From: Flagellimonas_A sp039592695
Lineage (GTDB): Bacteria; Bacteroidota; Bacteroidia; Flavobacteriales; Flavobacteriaceae
Length of the DNA: 64,000 nucleotides
NCBI RefSeq assembly: GCF_039592695.1
Contig: NZ_JBBUTK010000001.1
Location: forward strand, 1,178,001 to 1,242,000
Direction of reading: 5' to 3'
The translations under genes and the position numbers were made by a program. Positions 1 to 8,533 of this stretch are shown here, piece by piece (position 1 is the stretch's first letter; the number at the start of each line of letters is the position of its first letter). The notes below the pieces were generated by a model. It did no database searches. It was not told where the DNA came from and saw nothing but the letters and a program-made list of their open reading frames with translations.

Positions 1-1369
1 ATCTGGTCGTATTTGAAGCAACGTTCTTCAACGATTTTTTCACCTCGATATCTTTTGAAATTACTTTCTTGTCCAAAGCAACCAGATTTGCCGCCTCTTT
101 CTTGATGAGATTGCCAAAACTGACCGTATCAGGTTGAAGAAACCCTTCTTGAATGAGATAATTGTATCGGGAGTACAGTTCGGCCGCAAACTTGGTATCG
201 CCTAAATCGCGATAGCTGTTCGCCAAATCAAAATAGCTCTGGGCATAGTTCGGGCGCAGAATAAAAACTTCTTTCAAAGCCTCGTTCGCCTTTTCGTACC
301 GCCCCTGTTCTTGGTAGATGTATGCCAAGGCCTTTAGCAAGACCGGATTTTTGCTGAAAAGAGAGTTATAGCCGTCTTCTTCAATAATACTATCTGAAAA
401 GTCTGTCTCTCCATTATCAAAGAAAAACTCATAAGCGTCAAGAAAAAAATAGGGTGAACTTGTGTATCTACCGTTCAACTCAGTGTAAGCCCCCTTGGCC
501 TTTTCAATGGATTCACTTTTCTCGAGTACCCTGATATAATTCGGTACACTGGCCAACGTATTTATTTCTTTTAAGCTGCTTCTCTTTTCATAAACATCTG
601 AAAGACCCAATTTTTCTGAAACAGTTCTTCTTCTTGGAGCACCCCCATAGGTGTTGATGACAATAATACCACCCGCTCCAAGGGATCCGTATTTTACCCG
701 AGTTGCGAAGTCTCGTAGCAAGGCCACTCGCTTTATGTCAAAAATCGGTATCTCTGGTATTATTGACATCAGTTGACCGTCTACATCAAACAAGACGCCT
801 TGGGGATTGAATGAACCTATGCCGCGCGTAAATATCTCAGGTTCGAATGCGCCACACCCACCTCGAATAGTTAAAAACTGAAGTCTTGTTCTTAACAAAT
901 CCACCAAACAGCCATAAGTGGTATTGATATTATCCAAATCAACAACTTGACCAAAGTTAACTCTGGTATTGAGATAGCCAAATACCGTCTTTATAATTCT
1001 TGGATTATCATGATAGTTGTTTTCCAATTTTTCTTGGGGCCGAAACCGTTCCGTGACCGTTACCTCTTTCAACATGGTGACCTTGGACTTCAGCACCATA
1101 TTGAGTATACGCGTCACATCTTCGACAATCACTTGCCTGGTATTCATGCCCGCATAAGAATATTGCAGTATGTCACCAATATTGGCCTTTATCTCATATT
1201 TTCCCTCCAAATCGGTCAATGCAATCTGACCGCTGTTCTTGTTCAGAATCTCGGCATCAACAATGGCTTCATTGCCATCGGTAACGATGCCGAAAATCGT
1301 CTTGCTTTCAGTTTGGGCACTAACCAAAAGCGCAAAAGAGAGAACTAAGGTTGTGACAATGGTTTTCAT
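1..1369 (-). CDS. Secreted plug-domain/TPR protein, partial (C-terminus outside window)
   Basis: The reading frame is open from an ATG at 1369 to the left window edge (456 codons), so the C-terminus is missing. The product starts with a signal peptide (MKTIVTTLVLSFALLVSAQ). A carboxypeptidase-regulatory-like beta domain, a TonB-receptor plug-like domain (RDFATRVKYGSLGAGGIIVINT) and a TPR-like stretch (LKALAYIYQEQGRYEKANEA) follow. No outer-membrane barrel is visible in the part seen. It is a close paralogue of the next gene upstream (start 3096), with near-identical TPR wording, and only 11 bp separate them, so they probably form one transcript. The role is unknown; an outer-membrane or periplasmic scaffold is an inference. 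Confidence 0.75.
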   Translation of the reverse strand, partial: MKTIVTTLVLSFALLVSAQTESKTIFGIVTDGNEAIVDAEILNKNSGQIALTDLEGKYEIKANIGDILQYSYAGMNTRQVIVEDVTRILNMVLKSKVTMLKEVTVTERFRPQEKLENNYHDNPRIIKTVFGYLNTRVNFGQVVDLDNINTTYGCLVDLLRTRLQFLTIRGGCGAFEPEIFTRGIGSFNPQGVLFDVDGQLMSIIPEIPIFDIKRVALLRDFATRVKYGSLGAGGIIVINTYGGAPRRRTVSEKLGLSDVYEKRSSLKEINTLASVPNYIRVLEKSESIEKAKGAYTELNGRYTSSPYFFLDAYEFFFDNGETDFSDSIIEEDGYNSLFSKNPVLLKALAYIYQEQGRYEKANEALKEVFILRPNYAQSYFDLANSYRDLGDTKFAAELYSRYNYLIQEGFLQPDTVSFGNLIKKEAANLVALDKKVISKDIEVKKSLKNVASNTTR

Positions 1370-1380
1370 GTGATGCTGAT

Positions 1381-3096
1381 TTATAAGGTCAAAAGTTCTT
1401 GGTTAACGTTCTTGGTGGTCAGTTTGAACACCTTTACCGATTTGTTTTGCGAACGCGATCCATAATTGTTGTAGGTCGTCACCTTCAAATAGGTCGGTGT
1501 CAGGCTCTTGTTGCCCAAATAATTGATGTTCACCTGCCAGGGCTTGTAGCCCGAAGAATTGTCGATCAGGTACTCTGCTATACTGTACCCATGGTTCTTT
1601 TCCCTTAAAATATCTTCTGAACTCTCTTCATAAGTGTGATTGTAAACATAGTGCTGTTCACTGCCCTTGAGAAACTCCAGGTCGAATTCGGCTTCGCTAT
1701 CGTTCCACTCAAAGACCAATCGGGTGACACCACTGGCATCTGTCGGCTTCGGTATGTTTGAAACGTTTTTATTATCAGCAAACTGAGTCTTGTTCAAGGC
1801 CATCAAATTTTTGACCTCCTGCTCCAATATGGGGTCGAAACCTATGCTGTCTCGCTCTAAAAACTGTTCTTGCAACAGAAAATCGTATCTGGCATACATG
1901 GTTGCGCTCAGTTTTGGTTTGCCCAAGTCCCTAAAGCTACGGGCAATGTCCAAGTAGCTCTGTGCGTAATTTGGCCTGAGAACAAACACTTGTTTTAATG
2001 CTTCATTGGCTTTTTCATGGCGCTCCTGCTCTTGATACAGATAGGCCAATGCCTTTAACAGCACCGCGTTGTTTTCGAAAAGTCTGGAATGGTTATTTTG
2101 GATAAGTTGATCTGCGAAGTCTTTTTCTCCCCTTTCGTAAAAGAAGGTATAGGCATCCAAATAAAAGAAGGGGGAACTGCTGTAGCTATCCTGAAAAATA
2201 CCGAACACCTCTTTGGCCGCTTCCATCGAAGCAGAGTTTTTCATTGACTTCAAATAGGTCGGCTCCGCATTTACTACCGACGTATTTGGTAATAGCCTTG
2301 CTTTTTGGGCCACTTGTTCCAGGCCATTGGTGCTTTCTTCCGAATCATTTGGGACAGGGTAATACGTATTGATGACCATCACACCGCCTGCGCCCTTAGC
2401 ACCATACCTGACTCTCGTCGCCAAGTCACGTATGAGTGCAATTCTCTTGATACCGTTCATGTCTAATTGAACAGGGGTCTCAGTAAAAAGCTGCCCATCA
2501 ACATCAAAAATGATGGGCTGAGGATTATTTATTGAACCCTGCCCTCTAAAAAAAACACTTACCGAAGAATCTGCACAAGAACCAAATACCGTAAGTTCAG
2601 GAAATCTAGCCCTTAGAAGTTCAACTATACAGACATAAGTATAATTATTTTCTTCCATATCAAGCACACGAATATTGGCGGCAGATTTTTTACGATCCAA
2701 ATATCCATATGCCGTTTTGATAATATTCTTATTCTCAACATATTGTTTTTCGAGGTATTCCTGTGAAGTCCGATTTCCTTCTACCACTACTTCATCGAGC
2801 ATATTTGCTTCGGGATACAGGGTGACATTGAGGGTACGGGTCACATCTTCAATCTTTATCTGAACGTCTTTCATTCCATTGAAAGAGTACAACAAATAGT
2901 CCCCAACCTTGGCTTCTGCAGTATAGTTGCCCCGTGCATCGGTAATGTAGATTTGGTTGGAGCTCAAGTTTGAAACAGAAACATCGGCAAGTGGATGTTT
3001 GCCATCCGTCACCGTTCCCTTGATGATTTTGGTGTTCTGACCAATCAAAAAGAGTGGGGAAATTACAAGCAATAGAAGTGGCGCTATTCTTTTCAT
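1381..3096 (-). CDS. Secreted carboxypeptidase-regulatory/plug/TPR protein without barrel
   Basis: The 571-residue product has a signal peptide (residues 1-20). A CarboxypepD_reg-like domain follows at about 24-105, ending in LYPEANMLDEVVVEG, a typical lead-in to a TonB plug. A plug-like domain spans about 150-245 (RVRYGAKGAGGVMVINTYY), with a TPR region at about 335-405 and an unassigned C-terminal domain. SusC-like receptors use the same first two domains but then carry a barrel of some 600-800 residues, which is absent here. It lies directly upstream of its partial paralogue. The function is unknown; it may be a plug-derived adaptor. The ATG at 3096 is the natural start because it gives the signal peptide. 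Confidence 0.8.
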   Translation of the reverse strand: MKRIAPLLLLVISPLFLIGQNTKIIKGTVTDGKHPLADVSVSNLSSNQIYITDARGNYTAEAKVGDYLLYSFNGMKDVQIKIEDVTRTLNVTLYPEANMLDEVVVEGNRTSQEYLEKQYVENKNIIKTAYGYLDRKKSAANIRVLDMEENNYTYVCIVELLRARFPELTVFGSCADSSVSVFFRGQGSINNPQPIIFDVDGQLFTETPVQLDMNGIKRIALIRDLATRVRYGAKGAGGVMVINTYYPVPNDSEESTNGLEQVAQKARLLPNTSVVNAEPTYLKSMKNSASMEAAKEVFGIFQDSYSSSPFFYLDAYTFFYERGEKDFADQLIQNNHSRLFENNAVLLKALAYLYQEQERHEKANEALKQVFVLRPNYAQSYLDIARSFRDLGKPKLSATMYARYDFLLQEQFLERDSIGFDPILEQEVKNLMALNKTQFADNKNVSNIPKPTDASGVTRLVFEWNDSEAEFDLEFLKGSEQHYVYNHTYEESSEDILREKNHGYSIAEYLIDNSSGYKPWQVNINYLGNKSLTPTYLKVTTYNNYGSRSQNKSVKVFKLTTKNVNQELLTL

Positions 3097-3264
3097 AGTC
3101 TTGGTTTTTTGAATTGCTTGAAGATACTCAATAAGAATAATCCTTCAACATAAATTAACAAAATTTTAGGTGTAAATCACGCAAAATAGATAGTTATACT
3201 ATCATTTTTGAGATTAAAACCCCTATATACTGTTTTCAGAAATTCATCAACGGGAAAGTTAATC

Positions 3265-4608
3265 TTAATCCAAATGGGTTTTAATCCTTGGAATCAACAG
3301 CAGTTCTGTCTGTCTACCGTTGACATATCGAAAACCATCTTCACCGAAAAATCCGGCTTCTTCCAACATGATTCGGATGTCGCGTTTCCATTCAGGAATG
3401 TTCATCGTGGTATTCAATTCAATAGCGTAAACCGTATTCGGATTCAGGGGATAGTTCTCGCCATCGTCTTTCATCACTACACTTTGTGCATCCCACATGC
3501 CGATAGTGGTGCCAGCTGAATGGCCGTACGTACCCAACGGATGGGTATAGATTGCGGGACGCAATCCTGCAGCTTTGGCCTCAGCCAAGGATTTCGCCAA
3601 AATTTCATTGCCTGTTCTTCCCCTTAACATGTTTGAGGTGAGAAAGTCTTGCACTTGGTTTCCCTTTTTTAACGCGTCCACTAAAAAACTTGGAGCTTCT
3701 CTTTCATTGGGTTTTAACACATAGGCCAACTCTTGACAATCGGTGTTCAATCGCAAATAGGTGATGCCAAAGTCACAATGCAGCAAATCACCTGGAAGTA
3801 TCACCATATCATCCGGTCTGCCTGAGAACGAATACAGATGGCCAACAAGTTCTTCGCTCGTACGCTGTACATCAACAGTTGGATGAAACCAAGTCTCTAG
3901 GCCCATATCGGTCACTTTTTGGCGCATCCACCACTCGACTTCAGTGGTTGTGGTGACTCCAGGAGTAATGACTTTTTCAGAAAATGCTCCAGCAATGATA
4001 TCATGGGTGATGTCGACCAGTTGGTCATACACAATCATTTCGCGCTCGGTTCGGGTCTCAATCCATCGCACGGCCAGTTGTTCTGCCGAGACTACCCTTT
4101 TTTTGAACTTTTCGGGGAGGTTCGCCATGAATTCGTCATAATCGGTTTTGTCGAGTCCATCAGCAATATTGTGGTCTTTCGAGAAATTGAGTCCGATTTT
4201 CTTCGGATTTCGTGCTTCTATCAGCTGCATAAGTCGCTTCCATTGGTCGGGCTCCTTTTCTTTGTCCCAGGCCGATGCGATGCTCTTGCCCACATTGTAA
4301 CGAGCCACTGCCAATCTATCCAAGGTTTTTTTAGTGCTGTCTCGATAAAAAAGCAGGATTGTTCTTCTTCGGGCATTCAACCAAGTCGCTGGTAGCATGG
4401 TCTTGAGCACTGGGTCTTCGTTGTACTCGCGTGAAATCAATATCCACATATCGATGTCCGTATCATCCATCAATTTTGGAAGGAGTTTTTCAAAACGTTC
4501 TTCCAAGATTTCATCGACCACACGCGCCCGTTCTTTTTCGGGAAGGATTTGCTGGGAAAAACAGTAACAGGATATTACAAAGAACAGGAAAAATGCTAGT
4601 TTTTTCAT
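3265..4608 (-). CDS. Secreted M24 family metallopeptidase (Xaa-Pro aminopeptidase-like)
   Basis: The 447-residue protein has a signal peptide (MKKLAFFLFFVISCYCFSQ), which puts it in the periplasm or outside the cell. The C-terminal half has the pita-bread fold metal ligands in order: two Asp (HCDFGITY and NTDCQELA), a His (YGHSAGTTIGMW), and two Glu (YAIELNTT and RIMLEEAGFF). All five dimetal ligands expected for M24 enzymes are therefore present. The N-terminal creatinase-like domain carries DMWILISREYNEDP. It probably releases N-terminal residues from peptides with proline at position 2, but the substrate cannot be told from sequence. It is a single gene, with the men genes lying upstream on the same strand. 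Confidence 0.85.
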   Translation of the reverse strand: MKKLAFFLFFVISCYCFSQQILPEKERARVVDEILEERFEKLLPKLMDDTDIDMWILISREYNEDPVLKTMLPATWLNARRRTILLFYRDSTKKTLDRLAVARYNVGKSIASAWDKEKEPDQWKRLMQLIEARNPKKIGLNFSKDHNIADGLDKTDYDEFMANLPEKFKKRVVSAEQLAVRWIETRTEREMIVYDQLVDITHDIIAGAFSEKVITPGVTTTTEVEWWMRQKVTDMGLETWFHPTVDVQRTSEELVGHLYSFSGRPDDMVILPGDLLHCDFGITYLRLNTDCQELAYVLKPNEREAPSFLVDALKKGNQVQDFLTSNMLRGRTGNEILAKSLAEAKAAGLRPAIYTHPLGTYGHSAGTTIGMWDAQSVVMKDDGENYPLNPNTVYAIELNTTMNIPEWKRDIRIMLEEAGFFGEDGFRYVNGRQTELLLIPRIKTHLD

Positions 4609-4641
4609 TCATTCAAAGATTTGGTTTTAAAATACAAAATA

Positions 4642-5712
4642 TCAGTTTTGCAGTGCTTCTTTTAAGGTTGCTGCCCTTTTGATTTTGCCATTGCCCGTTT
4701 CTATGAATTTATGCGCCCTCAAAATCTCTTTTGGCACCTCATATTCGCTCAAAGATTCCAGTTTCTTTACATCCTCATTGAGCTTTTCAGTGTCATAAGT
4801 ACCTTCCACTACCAAAACCAATTTCTCACCCAACCTTTCATCCGGTATGCCCACAACAAAAAATCGGGAATCTAAAATATCGTTCAGTTTTTCCTCAATC
4901 TGTTCGGGAATCAGTTTTATACCGCCTGAATTGATGACATTGTCGTAGCGGCCCAACCAAACAAACTTGTCGTCGCCATGCAATTCGACTAAATCGTTTG
5001 TCGCTAGCTGATGCACGCCAATATTTGGGGCGTCAATGACGAGGCAGCCTCTCTTATCTTTAGAAATGGTCACGTTTGGCAATACTTTAAAAAACGAACC
5101 TTCGTCATCCATACGTTTAGCAGCAATATGGGTGATGGTCTCCGTCATACCGTACGTCTCAAAAACTTGTGTCGGTAAGGACTTCAATTTTTCACCCAAC
5201 ACATGAGATATAGGTGCACCCCCTACAATCAATTTTTTGATGCTGGTCAATTTCGGCAACGAATTTTCTGCTTGAAGTGGCACCATGGCACAAAAACCAT
5301 ACGATTTATCCATACCAGCCAAAGGGTTCGAAATCGGTTCAATATATTCTAGGTGCAATCCCAGAACCAGTGCCCTTACCAACATCATTTTGCCAGCAAT
5401 GAACCCACATGGCAAACAAAGCAACGCCGATTGGCCAGATTTTAGGTCAAAAAAGCTGCCTGTTGCCGAAGCCGAGTTGACGATATGTTCTTTTTTGAGC
5501 TGAATGGTTTTAGGGGTGCCTGTTGATCCTGAGGTCTGAACGGCAATAGTATCTTTTTCCCCAATCCAATCCAATAAAAAGTTACCGATATGCCTCTCAA
5601 AGGCTTCCCCCTCTTTGACCAGACTATAGCCCATGTCCCATAAGTCATCAAAAGAATACCGAACACGGTTCAGCCGAAAATCAGGATGTATCTCACGCCA
5701 AGTTTTTGACAT
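4642..5712 (-). CDS. menE: o-Succinylbenzoate-CoA ligase (MenE), AMP-binding
   Basis: MenE activates o-succinylbenzoate with ATP and CoA in menaquinone synthesis. The protein has the adenylate-forming signature (VQTSGSTGTPKTIQLKKEH, about residue 60), the second AMP motif (ETYGMTETITHIA) and a C-terminal lid ending in a catalytic-Lys type motif (GNGKIKRAA). At 356 residues it is shorter than the roughly 450-480 of proteobacterial MenE, as is common in Flavobacteriaceae. The ATG at 5712 (MSKTW) is preferred over an upstream TTG at 5730. It overlaps the CPBP protease gene by 20 bp and is probably the last gene of a menC-CPBP-menE operon. The assignment rests on the family and on menC being nearby. 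Confidence 0.85.
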   Translation of the reverse strand: MSKTWREIHPDFRLNRVRYSFDDLWDMGYSLVKEGEAFERHIGNFLLDWIGEKDTIAVQTSGSTGTPKTIQLKKEHIVNSASATGSFFDLKSGQSALLCLPCGFIAGKMMLVRALVLGLHLEYIEPISNPLAGMDKSYGFCAMVPLQAENSLPKLTSIKKLIVGGAPISHVLGEKLKSLPTQVFETYGMTETITHIAAKRMDDEGSFFKVLPNVTISKDKRGCLVIDAPNIGVHQLATNDLVELHGDDKFVWLGRYDNVINSGGIKLIPEQIEEKLNDILDSRFFVVGIPDERLGEKLVLVVEGTYDTEKLNEDVKKLESLSEYEVPKEILRAHKFIETGNGKIKRAATLKEALQN

Positions 5713-6631
5713 CACTTTGGGTTGCAGCAAATTCTTCTTTGGTCATCACACTTCCGAAAAGTTTTTCATTCCAATTTTTCCAGCCGTATTTTCTGGAGAA
5801 AATCCATAATAAAATTGGGAAAACGACAAATACGGGAATCAACACATCCCAACCAAGACCAGGTTCAGAAACATCCCTGTAAATGGAATGTGTTTGAAAT
5901 GCTGTCCAATCCGCAGTGACCAACAGCGCCGTTATAAGGTTGTTTGCAGCGTGAAAGCCCAGGGCCAGTTCCAAACCTTCATCCATCAAAGTGATAATCC
6001 CTAAGAAGAATCCGGTGCCGATATAATAGACCATGATACCGTAACCCAATTTCTCGACCTCAGGATTGGCGATGTGCATCAAACCAAACAAAACTGAAGT
6101 CACCACAAGGGGCACCCATCTATTCTTGGCCAAAATACCCAGCCCTTGCATCATGTGACCCCTGAACAGGTACTCTTCAAAACTTGTCTGCAACGGAATC
6201 AAAACAATCGCTATGACAGCCAACACTAAAAATTTCTGCCAATCAAAGTTCAGAACATAGTCATCTGGAGAAAAATAAATATCGATTGCAGTGAGCAAAA
6301 CTGTTAACCCACCCCAGAAAGAGAAAGCAAAGAAAACCCGTTTCCAATCAATTTTCTTTCTAGAGGTTGTCAAAGTGGTGATGGATTGTCGATGGACAAT
6401 TTTTGTCCATCCCAAGACAACAAACAGACCCACGGCCAAAGGGGCCAACAAAATAATCAAAACGATGTTTGACCCCAATTTTGCTATCAATTGTTGCATG
6501 GTCTCTTCAACACTTACAGGAGACATTATGGTTGCCACATAATTGAACGCCATGAAAGCAATGAAACCTATGGGAAGAATGAAATATTTCCACAACCCTA
6601 TATCGCCTTTGTATCCCTGTTCTATGTACAT
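5693..6631 (-). CDS. CPBP family intramembrane glutamic protease (Abi/CAAX-like)
   Basis: The 312-residue membrane protein has about seven hydrophobic segments. The CPBP catalytic motifs are present: EEYLFRG (motif 1, paired Glu and Arg), FGLMHIAN (motif 2, His) and GFHAANN (motif 3, His and Asn). Members of this family cleave prenylated or other membrane-embedded substrates, or act as bacteriocin-immunity factors; the substrate here is unknown. The gene is sandwiched between menC (10-bp overlap) and menE (20-bp overlap), so it is translationally coupled to menaquinone synthesis genes. This could reflect a link to membrane or prenyl metabolism, but that is inference. Confidence 0.85.
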   Translation of the reverse strand: MYIEQGYKGDIGLWKYFILPIGFIAFMAFNYVATIMSPVSVEETMQQLIAKLGSNIVLIILLAPLAVGLFVVLGWTKIVHRQSITTLTTSRKKIDWKRVFFAFSFWGGLTVLLTAIDIYFSPDDYVLNFDWQKFLVLAVIAIVLIPLQTSFEEYLFRGHMMQGLGILAKNRWVPLVVTSVLFGLMHIANPEVEKLGYGIMVYYIGTGFFLGIITLMDEGLELALGFHAANNLITALLVTADWTAFQTHSIYRDVSEPGLGWDVLIPVFVVFPILLWIFSRKYGWKNWNEKLFGSVMTKEEFAATQSDVKNLA

Positions 6632-7674
6632 AAACTTTGAATTAAATCATCTTGCCAAGATAGATCTTTTCGGTAAAAGAGCTTACCTTGTTCGACCTCT
6701 AGCGGAGATTGAAAATTATTGACGAACAAACTGCCGGTGCCCAAACCTTGTGGCATGGTGCTGTTCAGTGCATACGTAAACTGTGCAATGGCATTGAGCC
6801 CAATATTGCTCTCTAGTGCACTGGTGACCCACCAGCCGATTCGATTCGAATCTGCCAAAGCAATCCATTCGTTGCAGCCATGGATTCCACCTAACAAACT
6901 TGGTTTCAAAATGACGTATTGTGGTTGAATGGTTTGTAGCAATTCAGCCTTTTTTGTTACATCAAAAACACCGATCAGTTCTTCATCCAAGGCTATGGGA
7001 ATATCAGACGTTTTGCAAAGTGTCGACATCACTTGCCAGTTGTTGGGTTTGATGGGCTGTTCTATGGAATGGATATCTAGTTCTGACAGCTTTTTCAATT
7101 TCAGAGCAGCATGGTCCAGTCCAAATCCACCGTTGGCATCGACACGCAATTCAATTTCTTTAGCGGAAAATCTTTTTCGGATGGATTTCAATACGGCCAG
7201 TTCTTTCCCAAAATCCAAAGCCCCTATTTTCATCTTCAGGCAAGAAAAGCCTTCCTGTAGTTTTTGGTCTATCTGCTCGAGCATGAATTGTTCATCGCCC
7301 ATCCAAATCAATCCGTTGATTGGGATTGGAGCTTCGTTTTCCACGAAATCTGACGAAAACAACTCAAAAGGATTTTTGGCTTTCAGGGAAAGAAACGCCT
7401 GCTCTAGCCCAAATTGGATGGATGGGAACCTTTTAAGTGCTTCCAGTAAAACACTTTCGCCCAAGTGGATGTTTTCACAGACCCATCTTAGCTTTTCTTC
7501 ATAAGCATCTAAATCATCGCAGCTCAGACCCCGAAGCAACCCACATTCACCGATGCCAAAATTGCCGTTTTCATTCAGTATCAAAAACCATGTCTCTTTT
7601 TGGGTGAGCACTCCGCGCGAAGTACCGCTGGGTCGCTTAAAGTTGAGTATGTATTTTTTGTACTGGGCTTTCAT
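6622..7674 (-). CDS. menC: o-Succinylbenzoate synthase (MenC), enolase superfamily
   Basis: MenC dehydrates SHCHC to o-succinylbenzoate in menaquinone synthesis. Enolase-superfamily residues are visible in order: the KxK base (CLKMKIGA), the metal ligands Asp (RVDANGG), Glu (IEQPI) and Asp (ALDEEL), and the second Lys (VILKPSLLGG). The ATG at 7674 (MKAQYKK, 350 residues) is preferred over an upstream in-frame start at 7704. A Bacteroidetes-type -7 box, TAAATTTG on the minus strand at 7683-7690, lies only a few bases ahead of this ATG, which would give a very short leader. The gene is divergent from the SDR gene and heads the menC-CPBP-menE operon. Confidence 0.88.
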   Translation of the reverse strand: MKAQYKKYILNFKRPSGTSRGVLTQKETWFLILNENGNFGIGECGLLRGLSCDDLDAYEEKLRWVCENIHLGESVLLEALKRFPSIQFGLEQAFLSLKAKNPFELFSSDFVENEAPIPINGLIWMGDEQFMLEQIDQKLQEGFSCLKMKIGALDFGKELAVLKSIRKRFSAKEIELRVDANGGFGLDHAALKLKKLSELDIHSIEQPIKPNNWQVMSTLCKTSDIPIALDEELIGVFDVTKKAELLQTIQPQYVILKPSLLGGIHGCNEWIALADSNRIGWWVTSALESNIGLNAIAQFTYALNSTMPQGLGTGSLFVNNFQSPLEVEQGKLFYRKDLSWQDDLIQSLCT

Positions 7675-7723
7675 GCAGCGACCAAATTTAAGTATATTCT
7701 GCACGATTAAAATCCATCAATAA

Positions 7724-8533
7724 ATGAAATATGTCGACGGCAAAACCATTTGGATCACGGGTGCTTCTTCGGGTATCGGGCGCGAATTGGCACTTCAACT
7801 GAACAAAAAAGGATGTAAATTGATTCTATCGGCCAGAAATGAAAAGGCACTCCAAAAGGTCAGGAATGAGTGCGGCTCTACAAATACCATAGCCATTCTG
7901 CCCCTTGATTTAGAAGATTTTGGGAGTACGCAACAAAAAGTGAGTGAAGCACTTTCGTTCTTTGGTACTATCGATATTTTGATAAACAATGCCGGTATCA
8001 GCCAACGGTCACTGATCATTGACACTGATTTTGAGGTCTATAGAAAATTGGTCGATGTGAATTATTTGGGAACCGTTGCCCTGAGCAAAGCAATGTTACC
8101 TCATTTCGTTGCCAGCAAAAAGGGGCATTTTGTGGTCGTGAGCAGCCTTATGGGAAAATTTGGGGCGTTGCCCCGTTCAGGCTATTGTGGGTCTAAACAT
8201 GCTTTGCATGGCTTTTTTGATGTACTTCGGATGGAGCATGAAAAAGATAACGTTTCGGTCACTATGATATGCCCTGGTTTTGTGCAGACCGACATCGCCA
8301 AAAATGCCCTGACCAAAGACGGTACTCCGCAAGGAACAGATGATGTTGAAAACAATAATGGACTACCTGTTGCGGTTTTTGCCAAAAAGATGATCAATGC
8401 CATCGAGAAGCAAAAATTTGAGGCCTACATGGGTGGTAAAGAAGTAATGGGTGTCTACGTGAAAAGATTTTTTCCCAAGCTATTGCATCGAATGGTAATC
8501 AAGTCACAAACAGATAAAATCAAGCGAAGTTGA
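7724..8533 (+). CDS. Short-chain dehydrogenase/reductase (SDR)
   Basis: The 269-residue classical SDR has the NAD(P)-binding TGxxxGxG motif (ITGASSGIG, about residues 11-19), the NNAG motif (INNAGIS), a Ser in VVSSLMG and the catalytic YxxxK (YCGSKHA). The C-terminal part resembles the DhrB/YqjQ-type membrane-associated SDRs (YVKRFFPKLLHRMV). The substrate is unknown. It is divergently transcribed from menC, about 50 bp away, and its 3' end overlaps the 3' end of the convergent histidine kinase gene by 14 bp. Confidence 0.85.
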   Translation: MKYVDGKTIWITGASSGIGRELALQLNKKGCKLILSARNEKALQKVRNECGSTNTIAILPLDLEDFGSTQQKVSEALSFFGTIDILINNAGISQRSLIIDTDFEVYRKLVDVNYLGTVALSKAMLPHFVASKKGHFVVVSSLMGKFGALPRSGYCGSKHALHGFFDVLRMEHEKDNVSVTMICPGFVQTDIAKNALTKDGTPQGTDDVENNNGLPVAVFAKKMINAIEKQKFEAYMGGKEVMGVYVKRFFPKLLHRMVIKSQTDKIKRS

